Below, in pieces: positions 1-6,640 of a DNA stretch of 31,148 nt. The position numbers were made by a program, and so were the translations under genes. How positions within the stretch are numbered: position 1 is the first letter of the stretch; each line of letters starts with the position of its first letter. Under the pieces are notes generated by a model. It was given only the letters and a program-made list of their open reading frames with translations. It did no database searches and was not told the DNA's origin. The stretch is from Candidatus Kaiserbacteria bacterium RIFCSPLOWO2_01_FULL_54_13 (GTDB lineage: Bacteria > Patescibacteriota > Minisyncoccia > Phycocordibacterales > UBA2100): contig MFLZ01000015.1 in the NCBI GenBank assembly GCA_001781685.1, forward strand, positions 41,042 through 72,189. Direction: 5' to 3'.

Positions 1-1
1 C

Positions 2-127
2 AACAACCGCTCGCAGGTTTTGAGCGGACGCAACAAGCGCTGGACGAAAGTCGACAACAAAACCGGCCGCTTCATGGATCAGATGTCGCGCAGAGGCCGT
101 GCGTTCAAAGGTGTACGGATGAAGTAG
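2..127 (+). CDS. C-terminal end of a small basic hypothetical protein (partial)
   Basis: The reading frame is open from the window edge to a TAG stop at 125-127, giving 41 residues that start NNRSQVLSGRNKRW and end RAFKGVRMK. It is rich in Arg/Lys and Asn with no hydrophobic stretch, so it is probably a small soluble, possibly nucleic-acid-binding protein. I do not recognise a named family. The start lies outside the window, so the full length is unknown. A possible promoter begins right after the stop, so it is probably the last gene of its transcript. Confidence 0.5.
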   Translation, partial: NNRSQVLSGRNKRWTKVDNKTGRFMDQMSRRGRAFKGVRMK

Positions 128-128
128 T

Positions 129-157
129 TTGACTTCTGGCAGCTTTTACTGCTTAAT
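129..157 (+). promoter_or_regulatory. Possible sigma70-type promoter for the structured leader and cold-shock-like gene
   Basis: TTGACT at 129-134 is followed by a 17-nt spacer and CTTAAT at 152-157 (four of six consensus bases). It would start a transcript near 164, just before the hairpin at 170-220. Weak match on its own; context supports it. Confidence 0.3.
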
Positions 158-169
158 GCAAGCGGGCTT

Positions 170-233
170 CTCCTCCAGTCTTACGCGCATCAGGAAGGTG
201 CGCGGAAATCCTGGAAGGAGAGGGTAGCTCCTT
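170..233 (+). promoter_or_regulatory. Structured 5' leader with two mutually exclusive hairpins
   Basis: CTCCTCCAG (170-178) can pair with CTGGAAGGAG (211-220), one base bulged. Inside it CGCGCA (184-189) pairs perfectly with TGCGCG (199-204). The distal bases AAGGAG (215-220) can instead pair with CTCCTT (228-233). A ten-codon open frame (238-270, MIMRHNYPGN) follows and stops 3 nt before the next gene at 274. This looks like a switchable leader, as is common before cold-shock genes, but no function is shown. Confidence 0.4.
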
Positions 234-273
234 CACATGATTATGCGGCACAACTACCCAGGGAATTAGAACA

Positions 274-504
274 ATGCCCGGAAAGTCGAACATTCCGCGT
301 CAGCGCGGCTGTATCTGTCAGCTCCCTAAGGTTCGGACGAAGTATATTGCTTTCGAGCAGGGCGGCCGCAGCATCAAAATTGCTGCTTCGGCCCTTCGGG
401 CCTGCGAGTTCGAGCTCAACGAAGGCAAGAAGATATCCTTCAGCATTCGGCGTGGCAGGGCCGGAGCGGACGAGGCAGTGGATCTCAGGGAGGTCCACGA
501 CTAG
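274..504 (+). CDS. Degenerate cold-shock-domain-like protein
   Basis: A 76-residue protein, the usual length of a bacterial cold-shock protein. The second half fits the CSD pattern well: SALRACEFELNEGKKISFSI followed by RRGRAGADEAVDLREV resembles the family's SAL...LxEGqkVsFeverGrkGxxAvnlr. The first half aligns in length, but the RNA-binding signatures are gone: the RNP1 position (KGFGFI in CspA) reads RTKYIAF and the RNP2 position (VFVH) reads IKIAA. It may bind nucleic acid differently or not at all. A weak AGGGA lies 9 nt before the ATG. It sits between a structured leader and a strong terminator, so it appears to be a single-gene unit. Family assignment is by eye. A 133-codon open frame on the other strand overlaps it but has low-complexity content. 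Confidence 0.5.
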   Translation: MPGKSNIPRQRGCICQLPKVRTKYIAFEQGGRSIKIAASALRACEFELNEGKKISFSIRRGRAGADEAVDLREVHD

Positions 505-510
505 AAGTCT

Positions 511-646
511 GCCCCGCCGGCTCAGATAGTTAGCTGCGGAAACTCCGCCTGATGAGGACGCCGATTGCGACTCCTCCGCCGCGCTGGGAGCCGGTCGGTT
601 TCTCGGCGGACAGCCAGCGTAGCGACCGCCGCTCGGCAACACAAGT
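511..646 (+). ncRNA. Candidate structured RNA or 3' UTR of nested hairpins
   Basis: This gene-free stretch is GC-rich and full of short perfect stems: GCGGA/TCCGC (536-540/544-548); GAGGA-CGC with GCG-TCCTC (554-561/567-576, two unpaired bases); GCCGGCTC with GAGCCGGT (516-523/588-595, one G-U); and CGGTCG/CGACCG (592-597/623-628), which conflicts partly with the last. It leads straight into a strong terminator. No tmRNA, RNase P, SRP or tRNA signature was found. It may be an independent small RNA or the 3' end of the cold-shock-like transcript. Confidence 0.3.
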
Positions 647-687
647 GCCGCGCCCCTCGATACGTTGGGGGCGCGGCGCGTTTTTTT
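647..687 (+). terminator. Strong Rho-independent terminator
   Basis: GCCGCGCCCC (647-656) pairs perfectly with GGGGCGCGGC (668-677) around a loop of about 11 nt, followed by GCG and seven T residues (681-687). It ends the transcript that comes through the cold-shock-like gene. Confidence 0.9.
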
Positions 688-742
688 AGGAATTAATCTT
701 TTTAGAACCTGGTCGCTTTGTTTGGGAGATAATCGGATACTG

Positions 743-748
743 TATACT
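743..748 (+). promoter_or_regulatory. -10 box of a leaderless promoter (HD gene)
   Basis: TATACT lies 7 nt before the ATG at 756, so transcription should start at or next to the start codon. No convincing -35 box (TTGTTT at 718-723 is too far at 19 nt) and no ribosome-binding site are present. Confidence 0.6.
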
Positions 749-755
749 AGCGCAA

Positions 756-1343
756 ATGACAGGTCGAGATCTCGAATTTCTGTACGAGATTGGCTCCTTG
801 CGCAACATTCCGCGCGCGTGGATTCAGCACCTCGCTACGGATTGTTCCTCAACTCTTGAGCACACGCTTCGCGTCGTGTTCCTATCGCTTCTCATCGCGC
901 GGAAGGAAGGCGTGAAGAACGAAGAGAAGCTAATCAAGATGGCACTCGTGCACGATCTCGCCGAGACGCGCACCGCGGACTTGGCGTACGTGCACAAGGT
1001 CTACACCACAAGCGACGATGCGCGCGCAGCACGCGATCTTTTTGCAGGAACGGTATTTGCTGATCTCGAGGAAATTCTGAAGGAATACGAAAAGCGTGCT
1101 TCAAAGGAGGCAAAGATCGTGAAGGACGCAGACAATCTCGACGTCGATCTAGAACTTCGGGAGCTGCGTGAGCGCGGGAATCAAGTAGCGGTGAAAAAAC
1201 AGCCTCTGCGCAAGCTCGTCCGCGACAAGAAACTCTACACCAAGACGGCGCGGAAACTCTGGGATGAAATCCAAAAGTCCGACCCTTCGAGTTGGCATCT
1301 CTCGGCAAACAAGTGGCTCAAGGTGCCGAAGGCGGGGCAGTAA
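756..1343 (+). CDS. HD-domain hydrolase, YfbR/HDDC2-like (5'-deoxynucleotidase-like)
   Basis: The 195-residue protein carries the metal ligands of the HD superfamily in order: His36 (STLEH), His66-Asp67 (LVHDLAE) and Asp124 (KDADN). LVHDLAE followed by an acidic, Asp-rich helix is typical of the YfbR/HDDC2 branch, whose studied members remove the phosphate from deoxyribonucleoside 5'-monophosphates with a divalent metal. Substrate here is inferred only. It should be cytoplasmic, with no signal or membrane segment. The ATG at 756 is chosen because a -10 box lies 7 nt upstream and the HD fold starts close by. The next gene starts 17 nt after its stop but has its own -10 box inside this gene's end. 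Confidence 0.8.
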   Translation: MTGRDLEFLYEIGSLRNIPRAWIQHLATDCSSTLEHTLRVVFLSLLIARKEGVKNEEKLIKMALVHDLAETRTADLAYVHKVYTTSDDARAARDLFAGTVFADLEEILKEYEKRASKEAKIVKDADNLDVDLELRELRERGNQVAVKKQPLRKLVRDKKLYTKTARKLWDEIQKSDPSSWHLSANKWLKVPKAGQ

Positions 1344-1345
1344 TT

Positions 1346-1354
1346 TGCTATACT
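1346..1354 (+). promoter_or_regulatory. Extended -10 box of a leaderless promoter (PyrD-like gene)
   Basis: TGC-TATACT is an extended -10 element (TG at 1346-1347). Only 6 nt separate it from the ATG at 1361. It lies across the 3' end of the HD gene. Confidence 0.65.
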
Positions 1355-1360
1355 GCGCCC

Positions 1361-2434
1361 ATGCTCCAAGCTCCCATTTACGATCCCAACAAAACGTACT
1401 ATGAGAACTGGGAGGAGGGACCGTTCGGGGGTTTCCGAGATGGCGTCACGATTCCTGTCGGCACTTCCCGCTTTGATTTTCTCGGACAAAAACTAAGCTA
1501 TCCGCTCGGCATTCCCTCGGGGCCGCTCTTGAACGGCAAGTACATAAAGGCCGCGCTCGACAAAGGATTCGACGTGCCGGTGTATAAAACGGTGCGGAGC
1601 CGAAAGTATCCCTGCAACGAGTGGCCGAATGTCTTGGGCGCGGATCTTGAGGGAGATCTCACGCTCGCGCGCGCTCAAAAGCCCGTCGTGGTGAGGAACG
1701 AATACCGCGAGCCGCTCTCCATCACGAACTCGTTCGGCGTTCCTGCGTATGAGCCGGAGATCTGGCAACGAGATCTCAAAGATTGCATTGCCTATGCGAA
1801 GCCGGGCCAGCTCGTCATGTGCAGTTTCGAGGGAACTGCGTGGGAAGGTGCATCGCACGCGGACTATATCGCCGATTGGGCAAATGGAATGAAGGCGCTC
1901 AAAGATCTCGGCGTCAAAGTAGTCGAAGCGAATTTCAGTTGTCCTAACGAAGGCATCGCAGGACTTCTGTGCTTCGATGTTCCCAAAGTGAAGTTGATAT
2001 CGGAGGCTATCAAGGAAAAAATTGGCGACACGCCGCTCGTCGCAAAGCTCGCATACTTTGGCGCGGATGAACTGCGCGAGCTCGTAAAGGAGACTGGCAA
2101 TCTTATCGACGGTTACGCGGCGATCAACACCATTCCTGCCACCGTCGTGAAGCCCGATGGCACGCAAGCTCTTCCGGGCGGAGAGAGGCGCAAAAAGAGC
2201 GGCATCTGCGGGGCGGCGATCAAATGGGCGGGCCTCGACATGGTGCGCCGCCTCAAAGCACTGCGTGAGGAGCTCGGCATGAAGTACGCGATTGTGGGTG
2301 TCGGTGGCGTCACCACTCCGAAGGATTTCAAGGAATATCGCGATGCGGGCGCCGATATCGTCATGAGCGCAACCGGCGCCATGTGGAACCCCTATCTCGC
2401 AAAAGAAATCAAAGATACCTATCCGGACGCATAG
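1361..2434 (+). CDS. PyrD-like dihydroorotate dehydrogenase family protein (FMN-dependent)
   Basis: A 357-residue TIM-barrel flavoenzyme of the dihydroorotate dehydrogenase family. The N-terminal part has the FMN-side segment LGIPSGPLLNGKYIKAALDKG; the middle has the family hallmark NFSCPNEG, followed by a Cys in GLLCFD; the end has the phosphate-binding run AIVGVGGVTTPKDFKEYRDAGAD then VMSATG. Family members oxidise dihydroorotate to orotate in pyrimidine synthesis. Exact substrate and electron acceptor are unproven, because no other pyrimidine gene lies nearby and the family also includes dihydropyrimidine dehydrogenases. The frame is open upstream to 1292, but the ATG at 1361 is preferred: it follows a TGCTATACT box by 6 nt and family homology begins there. 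Cytoplasmic. Confidence 0.8.
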   Translation: MLQAPIYDPNKTYYENWEEGPFGGFRDGVTIPVGTSRFDFLGQKLSYPLGIPSGPLLNGKYIKAALDKGFDVPVYKTVRSRKYPCNEWPNVLGADLEGDLTLARAQKPVVVRNEYREPLSITNSFGVPAYEPEIWQRDLKDCIAYAKPGQLVMCSFEGTAWEGASHADYIADWANGMKALKDLGVKVVEANFSCPNEGIAGLLCFDVPKVKLISEAIKEKIGDTPLVAKLAYFGADELRELVKETGNLIDGYAAINTIPATVVKPDGTQALPGGERRKKSGICGAAIKWAGLDMVRRLKALREELGMKYAIVGVGGVTTPKDFKEYRDAGADIVMSATGAMWNPYLAKEIKDTYPDA

Positions 2435-2443
2435 CTGGGATTT

Positions 2444-2482
2444 CAGACGACGATTACCGTCTTCTGTCCACGCCGCGCGTGG
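2444..2482 (+). other. Two adjacent hairpins between the PyrD-like gene and the first binding protein
   Basis: AGACG (2445-2449) pairs with CGTCT (2458-2462), and CCACGC (2468-2473) pairs with GCGTGG (2477-2482) around a 3-nt loop. There is no good T-run after either. They may end the upstream transcript inefficiently or be protein-binding sites before the binding-protein gene. The AT-rich stretch 2504-2520 beyond them is the likely -10 region. Confidence 0.35.
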
Positions 2483-2533
2483 GTGTATAGTTTTGGGAGC
2501 CCTTATACATTTATAAAAATAATTTTGAGATTC

Positions 2534-3673
2534 ATGAATAAACTCACGTGGGTAGTAGTTGCGATAATCGTAATCGCAGGCGGCTGGTGGCTTTTGTCGA
2601 ATTCACAACAGGGCCCCACGGAGACCGGCCCGATTAAGATCGGTGTCATCGGGCCGTATACAGGTGACGCAGCAGCCTATGGCGAGCCGATGCGCAACAC
2701 TGTTCAACTTGCGGTTGATGAGATTAATGCAGCAGGAGGTGTGAGAGGGCGACTGATTGAAATTATTTTCGAGGATGGTAAGTGTGACAGTACAGCTGCG
2801 GTTTCCGCAGCACAGAAGCTCATCAACGCAGACGGTGTGAAGGCTGTCATAGGCGGATTCTGCAGCGGCGAGACGATTCCGGTCGTACCGATTGCCGAGT
2901 CAGCAAAGATGGTTTTGCTCTCGCCCTCGGCGTCGAGCCCGCTTCTGACAAACGCAGGTCCACACTTTTTCCGCGATTACCCAAGTGATTCAGCGCAAGG
3001 GAAAGTTCTTGCGGAGATCGCATATAACACCAAGCAATGGAAGAAAGTGGCTTTCATTCAAGAGCAGACAGATTACGCGAAAGGAGTTTTTGACGCGTTC
3101 GAGGCAGCCTTCAAGCCTCTCGGCGGCACGACAGTGAACCAGGCGTTTCCCTCGACGACGAACGACTTCCGCTCACTTCTCACGAAGCTGAAGGCGGAGA
3201 ATCCGGACGCACTCTTCGTCGACACGCAGGCGCCCGCGGCGGCCCAACGGATCTTGAAACAGGCGGGAGAACTTGGCTGGAAGCCCAACATTATCCTCAA
3301 CGACGTGGGCGGCGGCGATAAAGAAACGGTGAGCACCTACGCCTCTCAACTCGAGGGCGCCATTACGGCCGAGTTCGTTCCGAACGAGAACAATCCGAAA
3401 CTCCAAAAACTCGTCGCTGACTACAAGGCGAGGTACAACGAGGACCTTCCGTACCATGGGTACATGTCCACGACCTACGACGCAGTCTATCTTCTCGCTG
3501 AAGGCATCAAGGTTGTCGGATATGATGGAGAAAAACTTGCCGCGTGGTCTCGCACTATCAGGAATTGGGACGGTGCCTCCGGCTCAATCACGATTGGTTC
3601 CGATGGCGACCGCGTGAGCGGACACACCGCTGAGGAGATCAAAGGCGGCAAGACGCAGCTTCTCGCTCGGTAG
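2534..3673 (+). CDS. livK: Branched-chain amino-acid-type ABC transporter substrate-binding protein (LivK paralog 1)
   Basis: A 379-residue type-I periplasmic-binding-fold protein. GPIKIGVIGPYTGDAAAYGE is the classic start of the LivJ/LivK fold, followed by AVDEINAAGGVRGR and IIFEDGKCDS. Cys84 and Cys110 match the disulfide pair of the Leu/Ile/Val-binding proteins, pointing to a place outside the membrane. The N-terminus has one hydrophobic helix (residues 5-21) ending GGWWLL but no lipobox Cys, so it is probably a membrane-anchored binding protein. The frame extends to a GTG at 2483, but ATG 2534 is preferred because the signal/anchor begins there and the AT-rich -10 region lies between. It stands apart from the permease operon and may feed the same permease with other ligands. 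A terminator follows. Substrate is inferred from family only. Confidence 0.85.
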   Translation: MNKLTWVVVAIIVIAGGWWLLSNSQQGPTETGPIKIGVIGPYTGDAAAYGEPMRNTVQLAVDEINAAGGVRGRLIEIIFEDGKCDSTAAVSAAQKLINADGVKAVIGGFCSGETIPVVPIAESAKMVLLSPSASSPLLTNAGPHFFRDYPSDSAQGKVLAEIAYNTKQWKKVAFIQEQTDYAKGVFDAFEAAFKPLGGTTVNQAFPSTTNDFRSLLTKLKAENPDALFVDTQAPAAAQRILKQAGELGWKPNIILNDVGGGDKETVSTYASQLEGAITAEFVPNENNPKLQKLVADYKARYNEDLPYHGYMSTTYDAVYLLAEGIKVVGYDGEKLAAWSRTIRNWDGASGSITIGSDGDRVSGHTAEEIKGGKTQLLAR

Positions 3674-3690
3674 TCAGGACGTACGCACAA

Positions 3691-3717
3691 GTCCCCGAAT
3701 ATCCGGGGACTTTGTTT
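3691..3717 (+). terminator. Rho-independent terminator after the first binding-protein gene
   Basis: GTCCCCG (3691-3697) pairs with CGGGGAC (3704-3710), followed by TTTGTTT. It sits between two convergent genes. Read on the minus strand the hairpin is followed only by TTGTG, so it should act mainly on the plus strand. Confidence 0.85.
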
Positions 3718-3726
3718 CGCGTCCGA

Positions 3727-4494
3727 CTATGCGGCTTTTTCCGCGATGAAGTCGAAGAGTGTTTTCATCATGTCTGATATTGCCTCGTCCTCAATGATGA
3801 CGGCTATCGGGTTTTCGCGCGCATACGAGACGACTGCAACCTTGTTGTCATAGATGCTGATGTCGCCGTCAAATGTATATTTCGCTGGAAGGAATTTTGT
3901 TGTGCGTATGTACTTGTGGTCATCGGCTTTGCTTCGGCGTCCGCTTTCGGTTTCCGGAACGATGTCAATACAGCGTATGCCGAGGCGCGTTCGCTTTTCA
4001 AGAAACGCTGTTACCCATTTGTTGTCGAGGTTCTCATACACAGCATCCATGCCGGTGATGCCGCGCAGAAGTTTTTCTTTGTTGTTCTCCGCTACGTCAT
4101 CGTATGCCTGTGTGACGCCCTCTTCTCCCTCAAAGAACTGTACTTTTGGGAGAGATTTTCCGCGAGTACGCAGCAGTTTGATCTGCGGGATCATCTCGGC
4201 GATATGCCGTTTACTTTCTGCGAGTTCTTCGCGCTGTCGCTCGATCCAGCTCGGGAGCAGTTCGACAGCGATCGCCTGATACCGCGTGACGCCGTCTTTT
4301 TCAACGCGCGACACGAGCGCTTTCTCCGAAAGCTCGCGGACGATGTCGTAGATTGTTGTTCTATTGAGCTTTGTTGCTCGGGCGAGGGATGAGACGAGCA
4401 TGGGGCTCCCGCTCTCAATCAGCGCTTCCAAGACGGTTATCTCCTTCTTCTTTAGGCCCGCACTCTCCAAGGGCTTTCTGAGCGACAGTATCAT
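3727..4494 (-). CDS. TrmB-family transcriptional regulator
   Basis: A 255-residue protein with an N-terminal winged helix-turn-helix of the TrmB type (about residues 12-75: LESAGLKKKEITVLEALIES, then LARATKLNRTTIYDIVRELS and a wing KDGVTRYQAI). A helical linker (80-110) precedes a C-terminal effector region starting KVQFFEGEEGVTQAYDDV. TrmB regulators are known mainly as sugar sensors in archaea, and bacterial members have varied ligands. Here it lies between two Liv-type binding-protein genes and is transcribed away from the livKHMGF operon, so it most likely senses the imported amino acid or a related metabolite. Its promoter overlaps that of the operon through a palindrome. The ligand is unknown. 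Confidence 0.85.
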   Translation of the reverse strand: MILSLRKPLESAGLKKKEITVLEALIESGSPMLVSSLARATKLNRTTIYDIVRELSEKALVSRVEKDGVTRYQAIAVELLPSWIERQREELAESKRHIAEMIPQIKLLRTRGKSLPKVQFFEGEEGVTQAYDDVAENNKEKLLRGITGMDAVYENLDNKWVTAFLEKRTRLGIRCIDIVPETESGRRSKADDHKYIRTTKFLPAKYTFDGDISIYDNKVAVVSYARENPIAVIIEDEAISDMMKTLFDFIAEKAA

Positions 4495-4517
4495 GATTGT
4501 TGTGGCAATTCGTCGAC

Positions 4518-4563
4518 AGTTTATTCCAGATAGCCTTGACTGTCAAGTATATAAGGCTATTAT
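4518..4563. promoter_or_regulatory. Divergent overlapping promoters with operator palindrome (trmB / livK2 operon)
   Basis: Plus strand: TTGACT (4536-4541), 16 nt, TATTAT (4558-4563). Minus strand: a perfect TTGACA (4546-4541), 17 nt, TAAACT (4523-4518). Both -35 boxes lie in the 13-bp palindrome CTTGAC-T-GTCAAG (4535-4547). A second inverted repeat, TAGCCTT (4531-4537) with AAGGCTA (4553-4559), encloses it. A dimeric regulator bound here would cover both promoters, so the adjacent TrmB protein is the obvious candidate. Confidence 0.7.
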
Positions 4564-4614
4564 GTCGCCGCGAGATACTGACAACTTTATCACTTTGTAA
4601 ATACAACAACACAT

Positions 4615-5736
4615 ATGAATACTAAAAGCAAGGCTGTGGTGGGAATTGTGGCGGTTCTCCTTCTCATTGCCGGTTGGTGGATTCTCGGTGTACAAGGCAC
4701 TCCGGAAGGGAAGGGACCGATAAAAATCGGCGCGTCGCTTCCGCTGACGGGCGAGGCGGCAAGCTATGGCGAAATGACGAAACCGGGCATTGATCTTGCC
4801 GTGAGGGAAATCAACGATTCGGGTGGCATCGAAGGTCGGCCAATCGAGATAGTGTATGAAGACGACAAGTGCTCAAGCGAGGGAGGAAGCAGCGCCTTCA
4901 ATAAGCTCGTTGCGGTTGATAAGGTTGCAGCTGTCATCGGTCCAGTGTGCTCGGTTGCGGCAAGTGCAGCCTTGCCGATAGCTCAGAAGAGCGGGGTGCC
5001 GACTCTTATCATCGCATCTGCTCCCGGGCTCACAAAAATCGGCGATTACATCTTTCGTGTCTATCCTTCTGATTCTCTCCAAGGGAAATTTGCCGCCGAG
5101 TACGTGTTCAACACGCTCGGCAAACACGCTGTCGCTATTCTCTATGTCAAAAACGACTGGGGTGAAGGACTTAAAGACACTTTCAATCGGAGGTTTACAG
5201 AACTCGGCGGGACCGTCACACTTTCGGAGGGGATTGTTCAGGGTAGAACGGATGTGCGGACCGAGCTGACAAAGATAAAGGCGTCTAGTCCTCAACTGAT
5301 CTACATACCTCTACAACCCGACAGCGGCGTTGCTGTCGCGAAGCAGGCGAAAGCTCTTGGTATCAACGCTCCGCTTTTCGGAGGAGACTTTTTCGACACC
5401 AAAGAATTTACCACACCATCGGAAACTGCGGGAATTCTCTTCACAATCGGTAAGTTCAATAATCCTGAGGAGTTCAAGGCGAGGATAAAGTCTGAAACGG
5501 GTGCCGACTCAGCAATACTCACTCCTTTGGGGTACGACGCTCTCAAGGTTTTCGCGTACGTCATCGGGGAGGCAGGAATCGATCCACAGGCAATGCAACG
5601 TGAGCTCTCAGATCTTTCGTACACGGACGGCGAGTCGCAGCCACTCATCTCGTTCGACAAAGACGGGGATCTTGAGGCGGCCCAGTTTGAGGTGCGCGTT
5701 GTCAAAAGCGGAAAGTCGGAACCGTTCGAGAAGTGA
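4615..5736 (+). CDS. livK: Branched-chain amino-acid-type ABC transporter substrate-binding protein (LivK paralog 2)
   Basis: A 373-residue paralog of the binding protein at 2534, with the same plan: a hydrophobic anchor (residues 7-25, ending AGWWIL) without a lipobox Cys, then GPIKIGASLPLTGEAASYGE, and a Cys pair at 86 and 112 in EDDKCSS and GPVCSV. It is the first gene of the transporter operon; livH begins 36 nt after its stop. Its role is to capture the solute outside the membrane and hand it to LivHM. The ATG at 4615 follows an unstructured A/C-rich leader of about 45 nt without a Shine-Dalgarno site, and the promoter is the divergent one at 4536-4563. The specific ligand (Leu/Ile/Val or another small polar compound) cannot be read from the sequence. 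Confidence 0.87.
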   Translation: MNTKSKAVVGIVAVLLLIAGWWILGVQGTPEGKGPIKIGASLPLTGEAASYGEMTKPGIDLAVREINDSGGIEGRPIEIVYEDDKCSSEGGSSAFNKLVAVDKVAAVIGPVCSVAASAALPIAQKSGVPTLIIASAPGLTKIGDYIFRVYPSDSLQGKFAAEYVFNTLGKHAVAILYVKNDWGEGLKDTFNRRFTELGGTVTLSEGIVQGRTDVRTELTKIKASSPQLIYIPLQPDSGVAVAKQAKALGINAPLFGGDFFDTKEFTTPSETAGILFTIGKFNNPEEFKARIKSETGADSAILTPLGYDALKVFAYVIGEAGIDPQAMQRELSDLSYTDGESQPLISFDKDGDLEAAQFEVRVVKSGKSEPFEK

Positions 5737-5759
5737 TATTCTGTGGTGCAGGATTGCGG

Positions 5760-5765
5760 TATACT
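5760..5765 (+). promoter_or_regulatory. -10 box of a possible leaderless internal promoter (livH)
   Basis: TATACT lies 7 nt before the livH ATG at 5773, the same arrangement as at 743 and 1349. It may allow livHMGF to be expressed apart from livK2. Confidence 0.5.
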
Positions 5766-5772
5766 TTTTGCG

Positions 5773-6639
5773 ATGGACATCGCGGCGCAGCTTATCCTGA
5801 ACGCGATCATCGCAGGGGCGATCTATTCGCTTCTTGCACTTGGGTTCAATCTTCTCTACAGTACGGCGCGCTTTTTCGATCTCGGCTACGGCGCGATGAG
5901 CGTTGCTGGCGCGTACGTTGCGTACACGTTTTATAATCTTCTTGATTTGAGCGTGCCGATTGCCGTTCTTGCCGGCGTGCTTGCTGCAGGTACGCTCGGA
6001 TTTGTGGTTGAGAAACTCGTGTATCGACCGCTTCGTGCGCGCAAGGCAACTCACACGGTGCTCCTAATCGCATCTCTTGGTGTTTTGATAGTTATTCAAG
6101 CTGTTATTTCCATTATCTTCTCGAGTCAATTCAAAATACTCTCGAAGGACGTGAACCTCGAGCCTGTATTCAATGTATTTGGTGGCGCTATCACACAGAC
6201 TCAGGTCATTATCCTCGTAGCGGCACTCCTAATCATGGTTGCACTCGCGCTTACTCTCAAGTACACCCTCTTTGGAAAGGCGGTGAACGCGATTGCGGAC
6301 GACGAGGAAGTGGCGCGCGTCGTGGGCGTGAACAGCGAGCGCGTCATCGGCGTTGTGTTTTTTGTCGGATCCGCAATCGGTGGTGCGGCAGGCATCGCGA
6401 CTGCGTTCGACTCGGGCATCTATCCCACGATAGGTCTCCCGCTCCTTCTCAATGGCGTTATCGCCTTTATCGTGGGCGGTGTTGGTAATGTGTATGGCGC
6501 GGTGTTGGGCGCATTCGCACTTGCAATCACGGAAAACGCGGCCGCGTGGTTCCTTCCCGGTGAGTGGAAATTCGCGATTGCGTTCCTCGTGCTTATCATC
6601 TTTCTTATCTTTCGTCCGCAGGGGATTCTGCCGAAATGA
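5773..6639 (+). CDS. livH: Branched-chain amino-acid-type ABC transporter permease LivH
   Basis: A 288-residue inner-membrane permease with about eight hydrophobic segments. It has family features: an N-terminal stretch IYSLLALGFNLLYSTARFFD with the LGYGAM motif, VEKLVYRPLR, the cytoplasmic coupling helix GKAVNAIADDEEVARVVGVN that meets the ATPase, and the terminal IFRPQGILPK. It forms the channel with LivM. The frame extends to a GTG at 5743, but ATG 5773 is chosen since hydrophobic homology starts there and a TATACT box stands 7 nt before it. One nucleotide separates its stop from the livM start, so translation is probably coupled. Confidence 0.9.
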   Translation: MDIAAQLILNAIIAGAIYSLLALGFNLLYSTARFFDLGYGAMSVAGAYVAYTFYNLLDLSVPIAVLAGVLAAGTLGFVVEKLVYRPLRARKATHTVLLIASLGVLIVIQAVISIIFSSQFKILSKDVNLEPVFNVFGGAITQTQVIILVAALLIMVALALTLKYTLFGKAVNAIADDEEVARVVGVNSERVIGVVFFVGSAIGGAAGIATAFDSGIYPTIGLPLLLNGVIAFIVGGVGNVYGAVLGAFALAITENAAAWFLPGEWKFAIAFLVLIIFLIFRPQGILPK

Positions 6640-6640
6640 T

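Noticed and set aside
549..555. CTGATGA next to GGAAAC, like a hammerhead ribozyme core
   Set aside because: The GAAA and CTGATGA segments are only a few nt apart, leaving no room for stems III and I, and no GAAA follows a stem II. Coincidental.
241..642. 133-codon open frame on the minus strand
   Set aside because: Low-complexity Ser/Ala/Arg content, overlaps the cold-shock-like gene in antisense and runs through the hairpin region; no recognisable fold.
128..755. tmRNA, RNase P RNA, SRP RNA or tRNA in the long gene-poor region
   Set aside because: No T-arm GTTCRA motif, no tag-peptide frame, no RNase P or SRP conserved core was found on either strand.
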